Shown here piece by piece: positions 55,821-64,000 of a stretch of DNA of 64,000 nt (positions are counted from its first letter, which is position 1; each line of letters begins with the position of its first letter). Made by a program: the position numbers and the translations under genes. The notes below the pieces were generated by a model. It made no database searches. It was not told the DNA's origin and was given only the letters and a program-made list of their open reading frames with translations. The stretch comes from Zea mays (Eukaryota; Streptophyta; Magnoliopsida; Poales; Poaceae): positions 14,404,501-14,468,500 of the forward strand of contig NC_050098.1 of assembly GCF_902167145.1 (NCBI RefSeq), written 5' to 3'.

Positions 55821-56299
55821 TGTTGGGGCGAAGGCGAAGCCTTTACCCTTCGCTCGATGCCTTCGTCGATCTCGCCGCACCAACGGAGGCAAAGTGACCG
55901 GCAGTTTCCACCCTTCGTCCAACACGCCGCAAGACGAAGGCCTACGATGAGGTCGCCCCGTCTCGCGGACTCGTCCAACACGAAGGCCCACGCGGAATTC
56001 GGCCCATTGTAACAGGCCCCGGTCGGCTGAGTGTATTACGGGCCTGATTTGTAAAGGCTTTTCTGTAATGACAGTCTGTAACCCTGCTTTATGGGAATAT
56101 TCCGGGGATGACCTAGGCGCCTGAGGGCACATGCGTCCTTAATCCAAGACGCTGGGTACTCAGGCACCTATAAATACCCCCACAGAGTGTCCTTGAGAGG
56201 ATGGATTAACAGAGCAATTGCCTTCCTGAGCTAAAACCTTGTTTGCATTACTTTCACTCCCCCGTTGGATCATCTTGCTCGGGAGAGCAAGTTCCAACA
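55821..56299 (+). repeat. 3' LTR of the complete Tat element
   Basis: 479 bp, pair of 44789-45266, about 5 percent divergent by eye; many differences are C/T or G/A. Confidence 0.92.
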
Positions 56300-56304
56300 C
56301 ACGT
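56300..56304. other. Target site duplication, right
   Basis: CACGT, matching 44784-44788. Confidence 0.9.
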
Positions 56305-56798
56305 TCCACACATACCGGAAGAAATTCACTCGTACATCGTTAGTCATCAAATATGTACCACCATACGCTTTTGCTTAGACAAAAAGGCAAGTGTGTGTTT
56401 GCGAAGAGAATTAAAGGCAAGCCGGCACAAAAGCTACCCCAACGGTGGCGAGGATGACGAACTGATCATTGTTGTCGGTCCTCCTCTGCATCACCTCTGG
56501 CGCCAAGATGACGACACAGTCCTCGATATAGTAGTCGTCGAACGCCGCGACATACCGAGTACTGATGACTCTTGGTTGGTCTGTAAAACAAAGTGCACCC
56601 TGGGCTCATCAGCAAGGTAGTACCCCTGACCGTTGCACCACCGGATGCGCTACTCCTCTACATACATCGTGTTCGAGGACACTCATACAACGTCAGCAAC
56701 GACCATCGTCTCAGCGCACAAGAATTCATGGCCAGCCAGTAGCGACTTACGTGGCAGGTTGGGCTTCAGGTGGACGATGAGCTGGACGACGTGATGAT
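56305..56798. other. Low-copy-looking sequence between two elements
   Basis: 494 bp that match none of the elements in the window; with 44535-44783 it formed one locus before the Tat insertion. On the minus strand (about 56572-56430) there is an open stretch reading TRYVAAFDDYYIEDCVVILA with balanced composition, which could be a piece of an exon. The plus-strand ORF at 56243 begins in the LTR and is not convincing. No product can be named. Confidence 0.35.
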
Positions 56799-58022
56799 TG
56801 AAAGGGAAATAGGCTTACACCTTTTCCTAATTGATTTTGGTGGTTGAATTGCCCAACACAAATAATTGGACTAACTAGTTTGCTCTAGATTATGAGTTCT
56901 ACAAGTGCCAAAGGTTCACAACAAACCAATAAAAAGACCGAGAAAGGATTCAAATATTGAGAGCTAAAGTCAGCCGAAGTGTGACCTGGTCTAGCGCACC
57001 GGACTGTCCGGTGTGCCACCGGACAGTGTCCGGTGCACCAGGGACTTCAACTCCGAACTGCTCACCTTCGGGAATTCTGGAGGCCGGTCCGCTATAATTC
57101 ACCGGACTGTCCGGTGGAGCACCGGATAGTGTCCGGTGGCGCACCGGACTGTCCGGTGTGCCAGCAGAGCAACGACTACTTCGCGCCAACGGTCGTCTGC
57201 AAAAGGCATTAAATGCGCTACAGTGTGCGCTAGGGTCAGAGCAGAGCCAGACGGCACACCGGACAGTCTACAGGACCTGTCCGGTGCACCACCGGACTGT
57301 CCGGTGGCCCAGAAGACAGAAGCTCCAACGGTCGAACCCTAACGGTCGGGTGACGTGGCTGGCGCACCGGACAGTGTCCGGTGGCGCACTGGACTATCCG
57401 GTGCGCCATGCGACAGACAGCCTCCCAACGGCCACTTTTGGTGGTTGGGGCTATAAATACCCCAACCACCCCACATTCATTGCATCCAAGTTTTCCAACT
57501 TCACACACCTTACAAGAGCTATAGCATTCAATACAAGACACACCAAAGAGATCAAATCCTCTCCCAAGTCCTTAGTTCATTCCAAATCAAATAGTGACTT
57601 GTGAGAGAGTGACTTGTGTTCATTTGAGCTCTTGCGCTTGGATTGCTTCTTTTTCTCATTCTTTCTTGTGATCAACTCAATTGTAACCGAGGCAAGAGAC
57701 ACCAATTGTGTGGTGGTCCTTGCGGGGACTTTGTGTCCCGTTTGATTGAGAAGAGAAGCTCACTCGGTCTAAGTGACCGTTTGAGAGAGGGAAAGGGTTG
57801 AAAAGACCCGGTCTTTGTGACCACCTCAACGGGGAGTAGGTTTGCAAGAACCGAACCTCGGTAAAACAAATCATCGTGTCTCACTCTTTATTTGCCCGCG
57901 ATTTGTTTTTCACCCTCTCTCTCGGACTCATTCATATTTCTAACGCTAACCCGGCTTGTAGTTGTGCTTAAGTTTATAAATTTTAGATTCGCCCTATTTA
58001 ACCCCCCTCTAGGCGACTTTCA
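56799..58022 (+). repeat. 5' LTR of Sirevirus C
   Basis: 1224 bp, TGAAAG...CTTTCA, with palindromic CACCGGACTGTCCGGTG motifs at about 57000-57410 and a TATA box CTATAAATAC at 57451-57460. Followed by PBS TTGGTATCAGAGCC (58023-58036). Confidence 0.92.
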
Positions 58023-58036
58023 ATTGGTATCAGAGC
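58023..58036 (+). other. Primer binding site, initiator Met tRNA
   Basis: TTGGTATCAGAGCC, the standard plant copia PBS, immediately after the LTR. Confidence 0.88.
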
Positions 58037-58069
58037 CGGTGCTTCATTAGAGCCTAACCGCTCGAAGTG

Positions 58070-60700
58070 ATGTCGGGAGCATTCGCCAAGAGGGAGATCG
58101 GGACCGGCGAGAAGCCCGCCACAAGCCATGGGAAGGCTCCATCCAGGGAGTCCGCCAACAAGGTGAAGGGATCCCCTTCACACGACAAGTCGCGTCGGAG
58201 CGGTGACAAGAAGAAAAAGATGAAGAAGGTGGTCTACTACGAGACCGACTCCTCATCACCATCCACCTCCGGCTCCGACACGCCGTCCGTAACTTCTAAG
58301 CGCCATGAGCGCAAGAAGTTTAGTAAGATCCCCCTACGCTACCCTCGCATTTCCAAACGCACTCCATTACTTTCCGTCCCATTAGGCAAACCACCTATGT
58401 TTGACGGTGAAGATTATAATATGTGGAGTGATAAAATGAGGCATCATCTAACCTCACTCCACACTAGCATTTGGGATGTTGTTGAAATTGGAGTACAGGT
58501 ACCATCACCAGGGGATGAAGACTATGATTCGGACGAGGTCGCCCAAATCCGACACTTCAACTCCCAAGCCACCACTATACTCCTCGCCTCTCTAAGTCGA
58601 GAGGAGTATAACAAGGTGCAAGGGTTAAAGAGCGCCAAGGAGATTTGGGACGTGCTCAAGACCGCACACGAAGGAGACGAGGTGACCAAGATCACCAAGA
58701 GGGAGACGATCGAGGGGGAGCTCGGTCGATTTAGACTTCACCAAGGGGAGGACCCACAAGCCATGTACAACCGCTTGAAGACCTTGGTGAACCAAGTGCA
58801 CAACCTCGGGAGCACCAAATGGGATGACCATGAGATGGTCAAGGTTATTCTAAGATCCCTCGTTTTCCTTAACCCTACGCAAGTTCAGTTAATTCGAGGT
58901 GATCCTAGATACACGCTAATGTCTCCCGAGGAGGTCATAGGTAAATTTGTGAGCTTTGAGCTAATGATCAAAGGCTCCAAAAAGATCATCGAGCAAGACG
59001 ACTCCTCCACGCCCGAAGCACAACCCGTTGCATTCAAAGCAACGAAGGAGAAGAAAGAAGATTCTACTCCAAGTAGAATCCCCATTGACGCCTCCAAGCT
59101 CAACAATGAGGAAATGGCGCTCATCATCAAGAGCTTCCGCCAAATCCTCAAGCAAAGGAGGGGAAAGGATTACAAGCCCCGCTCCAAGAAAGTTTGCTAC
59201 AAGTGTGGTAAGCCCGGTCATTTTATTGCAAAATTTCCACTATCTAGTGACAGTGACAGGGGCGACGACAAGAAGGGGAGAAGAAAGGAGAAGAAGAGGT
59301 ACTACAAGAAGAAGGGCGGTGATGCCCATGTTTGCCGGGAGTGGGACTCCAACGAGAGCTCCACCGACTCCTCCTCCGACGAGGACGCCGCAAACATCGC
59401 CGTCACCAAGGGTCTTCTCTTCCCCAACGTCGGCCACAAGTGCCTCATGGCAAAGGATGGCAAAAGGAAGAAGGTAAAATCAAGATCCTCCACTAAATAT
59501 GCATCCTCTAGTGATGAAGATAATTCTAGTGATGAGGAGGATAAATTGCACACCCTTTTTGCCAACCTAAACATGCAACAAAAAGAAAAATTAAATGAAT
59601 TAATTAGTGCCATTCATGAGAAGGATGAACTCTTGGACTCCCAAGAGGACTTCCTAATTAAGGAAAATAAGAAGCATGTTAAGGTTAAGAATGCTTATGC
59701 TCTAGAGGTAGAAAAATGTGAAAAAATTTCTAGTGAGCAAAGCACATGCCATGATATTATTGCCAACCTTAGAAATGAGAATGCTAGATTAGTTACTAAG
59801 GTTGATTCAAATGTATGTGATGATTCAATTTCCAATCTTAGAGATGATAATGTTATTTTACTTGCTAAGATTGAAGAATTGAATGCCTCTCTTGCTAGCC
59901 TTAGAAATGAGAATGAAAAATTAATTGCCAAGGCTAAAGACTTAGATGTTTGCAATGTTACCATTTCCAATCTTAGAAGTGAAAATGACATTTTACATGC
60001 TAAGATTGTTGAACTAAAATCTTGCAAATCTTCTACATCTACCGTCGAGCATGTTTCCATTTGCACTAGATGTAGAGACATTAATGTTGATGCTATTCAT
60101 GATCACCTAGCTTTAATTAAGAACCAAAATGATCACATAGCTCAACTTAATGCCAAAATAAATGAGCATGACTTAGAAAATGAAAATTTTAAATTTGCTA
60201 GAAGCATGCTCTATAGTGGGAGACGCCCTGACATCAAGGATGGCATTGGCTTTCAAAAGGGGGACAATGTGAAACTTAATGCCCCTCCTAAAAGATTGTC
60301 TAACTTTGTTAAGGGCAAGGCTCCCATGCCTCAGGATAACGAGGGTTACATTTTGTACCCTGCCGGTTATCCCGAGCATAAAATTAGGAGAATTCACTCT
60401 AGGAAGTCTCACTTTGGCCCTAATCATGCTTTTATGCATAAGGGTGAGACATCTAGCTCTAGGCAATCAACCCGTGCCAAATTGCCTAAGAAGAAAACTC
60501 CTATTGCATCAAATGATTCTAATATTTCATTTAAAACTTTTGATGCATCTTATGTTTTGACTAACAAATTCGGCAAAGTAGTTGCCAAGTATGTTGGGGG
60601 CAAGCACAAGGGGTCAAAGACTTGTGTTTGGGTACCCAAAGTTCTTGTATCTAATGTCAAAGGACCCAAAACCGTTTGGGTACCTAAAATCAAGAACTAA
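58070..60700 (+). CDS. gag: Sirevirus gag, full length
   Basis: 876 codons without a stop; I take the ATG at 58070 rather than the in-frame GTG at 58067. N-terminal 100 residues basic and Ser-rich; capsid domain about residues 105-330 (PLGKPPMFDGEDYNMWSDKM; LLASLSREEYNKVQGLKSAK; LFHLTPTQVQ-type LNPTQVQLIRGDPRYTL); a zinc knuckle near residue 375 reading CYKCGKPGHFIAKF, so the last metal-binding Cys is Phe; then a 280-residue coiled-coil with repeated LRNENE-type heptads; a basic end CVWVPKVLVSNVKGPKTVWV. Long coiled-coil gags are usual for this lineage. Nucleic-acid binding by the knuckle should be impaired. Confidence 0.92.
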   Translation: MSGAFAKREIGTGEKPATSHGKAPSRESANKVKGSPSHDKSRRSGDKKKKMKKVVYYETDSSSPSTSGSDTPSVTSKRHERKKFSKIPLRYPRISKRTPLLSVPLGKPPMFDGEDYNMWSDKMRHHLTSLHTSIWDVVEIGVQVPSPGDEDYDSDEVAQIRHFNSQATTILLASLSREEYNKVQGLKSAKEIWDVLKTAHEGDEVTKITKRETIEGELGRFRLHQGEDPQAMYNRLKTLVNQVHNLGSTKWDDHEMVKVILRSLVFLNPTQVQLIRGDPRYTLMSPEEVIGKFVSFELMIKGSKKIIEQDDSSTPEAQPVAFKATKEKKEDSTPSRIPIDASKLNNEEMALIIKSFRQILKQRRGKDYKPRSKKVCYKCGKPGHFIAKFPLSSDSDRGDDKKGRRKEKKRYYKKKGGDAHVCREWDSNESSTDSSSDEDAANIAVTKGLLFPNVGHKCLMAKDGKRKKVKSRSSTKYASSSDEDNSSDEEDKLHTLFANLNMQQKEKLNELISAIHEKDELLDSQEDFLIKENKKHVKVKNAYALEVEKCEKISSEQSTCHDIIANLRNENARLVTKVDSNVCDDSISNLRDDNVILLAKIEELNASLASLRNENEKLIAKAKDLDVCNVTISNLRSENDILHAKIVELKSCKSSTSTVEHVSICTRCRDINVDAIHDHLALIKNQNDHIAQLNAKINEHDLENENFKFARSMLYSGRRPDIKDGIGFQKGDNVKLNAPPKRLSNFVKGKAPMPQDNEGYILYPAGYPEHKIRRIHSRKSHFGPNHAFMHKGETSSSRQSTRAKLPKKKTPIASNDSNISFKTFDASYVLTNKFGKVVAKYVGGKHKGSKTCVWVPKVLVSNVKGPKTVWVPKIKN

Positions 60701-60713
60701 ATTTGTTTTGTAG

Positions 60714-62950
60714 GTTTATGCATCCGGGGGCTCAAGTTGGATCATCGATAGCGGGTGCACAAACCACATGACAGGGGAGAAGAAGATGTTCTCCTCCTAC
60801 GAGGAAAACCAAGATCCCCAAAGAGCGATCACATTCGGGGATGGGAATCAAGGTTTGGTCAAAGGATTGGGTAAAGTTGCTATATCACCTGACCATTCCA
60901 TTTCAAATGTTTTTCTTGTAGATTCTTTAGATTATAACTTGCTTTCAGTTTCGCAATTATGTAAAATGGGTTACAACTGTCTTTTTATGGATACAAGTGT
61001 TACTGTCTTTAGAAGAAGTGATGATTCAGTAGCATTTAAGGGAGTGTTAGAGGGTCAGCTATACTTAGAAGATTTTGATAGAGCTGAACTCGACACTTGC
61101 TTAATTACTAAGACTAACATGGGCTGGCTCTGGCATCGCCGACTAGCACATGTTGGAATGAAGAATCTTCACAAGCTTCTAAAGGGAGAACACATTTTGG
61201 GACTAACAAATGTTCATTTTAAGAAAGACAGGATTTGTAGCGCATGTAAGGCTGGAAAGCAAGTTGGTGTTCATCATCCACACAAGAACATCATGACGAC
61301 TGACAGGCCACTCGAGCTCCTACACATGGACCTATTTGGCCCGATAGCTTACATAAGCATCGGCGGGAGTAAGTACTGTCTAGTTATTTTTGATGACTAT
61401 TATCGCATCACTTGGGTGTTCTTTTTGTAGGAAAAATCTCACACCCAAGAAACCTTAAAGGGATTCTTGAGACAGACTCAAAATGAGTTCGGCTTAAGGA
61501 TCAAAAGGATTAGAAGCGACAATGGGACGGAGTTCAAGAACTCACAAATCGAAGGCTTCCTTGAGGAGGAGGGCATCAAGCATGAGTTCTCTTCTCCCTA
61601 CACCCCACAACAAAATAGTGTAGTGGAAAGGAAGAATAGAACTCTATTGGACATGGCAAGGACCATGCTTGATGAGTACAAGACTTCGGATCGGTTTTGG
61701 GCGGAGGCGGTCAACACCGCGTGCTACGCCGTCAACCGGTTGTATCTACACCAAATCCTCAAGAAGACATCATACGAACTTCTAACCGGTAAAAGGCCCA
61801 ATGTTTCATATTTTAGAGTCTTTGGTAGCAAATGCTTTATTCTCGTTAAAAGAGGTAGAAAATCCAAATTTGCTCCTAAGGCTGTAGAAGGCTTTTTACT
61901 AGGATATGATTCAAACACAAGGGCATATAGAGTCTTTAACAAGTCCACTAGACTAGTTGAAGTTTCTTGTGACATTGTGTTTGATGAGACTAACGGCTCT
62001 CAAGTAGAGCAAGTTGATCTTGATGAGCTAGATGATGAAGAGGCTCCGTGCGTCGCGCTAAGGAACATGTCCATTGGGGATGTGTGTCCTAAGGAATCCG
62101 AAGAGCCACCACAAGCACAAGATCAACCATCTTCCTCCATGCAAGCATCTCCACCAACTCAAGATGAGGATGAGGCTCAAAATGATGAAGGAGAAGATCA
62201 AGAAGTTGAGTCACCTCAAGAGGAGAGCAATGATCAAGGGGGAGATGCCCATGATCAAGAAGAGGAAGATGAACAAGTTCCAAGACCGCCACACCCAAAA
62301 GTCCACCAAGCAATTCAATGAGATCACCCCGTGAACACAATCCTCGGTGATATCCAAAAGGGGGTAACTACTTGATCCCGTGTTGCCCATTTTTGTGAAC
62401 ATTACTCGTTTGTTTACTCTATTGAGCCACATAGGGTGGAGGAAGCACTTCAAGATTCAGATTGGGTGATGGCGATGCAAGAGGAGCTCAACAACTTCAC
62501 TAGGAACGAGGTATGGCATTTAGTCCCATGTCCTAACCAAAATGTTGTAGGAACCAAGTGGGTTTTCCGCAACAAGCAAGACGAGCATGGTATGGTAACA
62601 AGGAACAAAGCCCGACTTGTGGCCAAGGGATATTCACAAGTCGAATGTTTGGATTTTGGTGAAACCTATGCACCCGTAGCTAGGCTAGAATCAGTTCGCA
62701 TTTTACTTGCCTATGCTACTTACCATGGCTTCAAGATTTACCAAATGGACGTAAAGAGTGCCTTCCTAAATGGACCAATCAAGGAAGAGGTCTATGTTGA
62801 GCAACCTCCCGGCTTTGAAGATAGTGAGTATCCTAACCACGTATATAAACTCTCTAAGGCGCTTTATGGGCTCAAGCAAGCCCCAAGAGCATGGTATGAA
62901 TGGCTAAGAGATTTTCTTATCACTAATGGCTTCAAAATCAGAAAGGCCGA
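60714..62950 (+). pseudogene. pol: Sirevirus pol, truncated in RT
   Basis: The +1 frame relative to gag. Protease WIIDSGCTNHMTG (about 60738), GAG-pre-integrase GWLWHRRLAHVGMKN, integrase D,D,E (LHMDLFGPI; IRSDNGTEF; NSVVERKNRTL, where Gly is usual before VVERK), an acidic linker (62000-62280), then RT up to [21 protein letters not shown] at 61428 (Gln expected), TGA at 62320 and TGA at 62372 (both Arg expected) interrupt it. At 62951 the foreign LTR begins, before the YVDD box. Confidence 0.87.
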
Positions 62951-64000
62951 TGTCACACCCGGTTTCGAAGGTAAACCGAATGCGAACCATGTACGTGCCA
63001 GGATCAGAAATTCACGTACACAGCGATTACATAAATGACTCATCATAGCACAATGCTTCGAATTACAATAAAGAGTAAGTAATAATATTACAGACTAGAG
63101 CCATTTACATAATATAAATCAAAGTACACAGAATCGAAACGTAGCCAATGTAAACAACCCACCACAGGCAGCTGACTGGGGGAGATCGCTAGCCTAATCC
63201 TCGAACTCATCAACGTCCTAGAACTCCTGGAGATCCACCTCGACGCCTTCTTCTTTGCCTGAGCATAGATTGCACCAAAGGCAACCTGGTGTTTTGTGAA
63301 AGCAAGGGTGAGTACACATCAACGTACTCAGCAAATGTCCCGTTTGGTTGAGGTGGACTAGCTTTATGTGGGGTTAAGCTCAAGCAGTTGCTTTTAATTG
63401 GTCAGGTATTTATTATTAGTGGAAGCCAAGTTTTATCATATAACCAACCCGTGAATCATTTCCTCATCGAGGAACATCATTATTGTCATCGAACCAAAAT
63501 AATAAATAGAACCATTGTATCTCAGATCATTTGTATCTCTAATCAAAGAGGATCCCAAGGCTGCTCTTAACCGTGAGCACGGCTGATATACCAGTTTCAC
63601 TACCCTCTGCAGAGGTCGCACACTTTACCCATGAGCCGTGATTCCCTCTCTAGCCCGGGCTTGCAAGACCCTTATTCACTCCCGAGGTGAATGGCCAGGG
63701 ATTCACTACGAAGCCTTTACAAAGATTCCCTAGAGGTCATAGCTGCCCGTTAGGTTTCTCCAGTTTGATAAACACAGTACCTCTCCCCGCAGGAGGGTGA
63801 CTAAAAAGCAAAACGAAAGAACCTCGGCACCCAGCCTCGGCAGAGCAAGCACTGTGCCTGGACCCCATTGACGGCACGACGGCGAAGCAACTACACTTCT
63901 AGTTCCTCTAATTAATTAGCTAAGGGCACCCCATTCCACCCTCATGGTTGCACTGTTATCCCGGGTGGTCTCTCAACGAACAGGTCCTTACGGAGAGGTA
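62951..64000 (-). mobile_element. LTR of another retrotransposon, partial
   Basis: Starts TGTCACACCCGG right inside Sirevirus C pol. On the minus strand it contains GCTGAGTACGTTGATG then TGTACTCACCCTTGCTT, the same kind of motif as GCTGAGTATTAGTATACTCA + GCCTTGCTT in the chromovirus LTRs at 779-815 and 13090-13130. I therefore read it as a chromovirus-like LTR in minus orientation, ending at 62951. The remainder is AT/GC-mixed noncoding sequence; no gene is seen to the window end. Confidence 0.65.

Larger units (their letters stand above)
44789..56299 (+). mobile_element. Complete Tat-lineage Ty3/gypsy element
   Basis: 11.5 kb. LTRs 44789-45266 and 55821-56299, TGTTGG...CCAACA, flanked by a perfect 5-bp direct duplication CACGT (44784-44788 and 56300-56304). 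PBS fits tRNA-Lys. Gag, PR, RT, RNase H and IN are present but broken; a 4.6 kb region after pol holds a tandem array and an antisense gene. By eye the LTRs differ at about 24 of 478 positions (about 5 percent), so the insertion is not recent. It interrupts the region upstream of smh. I did not assign a maize family name. Confidence 0.92.
56799..62950 (+). mobile_element. Sirevirus C (Opie/Ji-like), 3' part displaced
   Basis: 5' LTR, PBS, full gag and pol up to the reverse transcriptase; the element is interrupted at 62951 by an LTR starting TGTCACACCC, and the rest is beyond the window. The left flank ATGAT (56794-56798) would be its target duplication; GCCGA (62946-62950) that of the insert. 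Confidence 0.88.

Noticed and set aside
62951..64000. Reading the right-end sequence as a 5' LTR in plus orientation
   Set aside because: TG at its start allows either orientation, but its internal motif matches the chromovirus LTRs in minus orientation.

Overview
The window is intergenic DNA from a large grass genome, almost certainly maize (Zea mays) or a close relative. The reasons are the repeat families present (Huck-like Tat-lineage Ty3 elements, Opie/Ji-like Sireviruses with palindromic CCGGAC/GTCCGG repeats in their LTRs, a Tekay/Del-type chromovirus with a 4.35 kb LTR), the nested way they sit in each other, and one host gene of the grass single-myb-histone (Smh/TRB) type. There is no bacterial-style organisation. 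Nearly all long reading frames are gag or pol of LTR retrotransposons, many broken by in-frame stops that look like C-to-T (or G-to-A) decay.

Layout. 1-1250 is the end of a chromovirus LTR (+) that sits in Sirevirus A (1251-4804, minus; gag, PBS and 5' LTR present). Sirevirus A sits in the 3' part of a Huck-like element (4805-8515, minus: integrase, a repeat-rich tail and an antisense ORF). The rest of that Huck-like element, up to and including its 5' LTR, is at 27724-34606. Between the two parts lie a circularly permuted chromovirus segment (8628-20165, minus) and Sirevirus B (20166-27718, +), which has lost its 5' LTR. The Huck-like element in turn sits next to a fragment of an LRR receptor-like protein gene (34620-35157). 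That fragment joins the tail of a non-autonomous Tat-type element (about 35158-39890, minus) whose 5' LTR ends about 160 bp downstream of the Smh stop codon.

Host gene. A five-coding-exon Smh gene (40052-43108, minus, 286 aa) appears intact, with a likely 5' UTR exon near 44300-44470. Its introns hold a 216-bp TG...CA element with a 5-bp target duplication, two tRNA-derived SINE-like elements and a degenerate Stowaway-like MITE. An 80-bp tandem duplication covers the exon 3/intron 3 boundary.

Complete element. 44789-56299 is a full Tat-lineage retrotransposon (+) with 478/479-bp LTRs and a perfect CACGT target duplication. It carries an antisense, multi-exon gene between pol and the 3' LTR. 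Between its 5' LTR and its real PBS lies an insert made of a complete antisense tRNA-Lys sequence fused to an inverted piece of its own LTR and PPT-flanking DNA. After a short unclassified stretch (56305-56798) come Sirevirus C (56799-62950, +; long gag, pol cut inside the reverse transcriptase) and the LTR of a further element (62951-64000).

The retrotransposon genes do not act together as a pathway. Each element carried its own capsid (gag), protease, integrase, reverse transcriptase and RNase H. The insertion order is roughly: Tat-type element beside Smh, then the Huck-like element into it, then Sireviruses A and B into the Huck-like element, then the chromovirus pieces.
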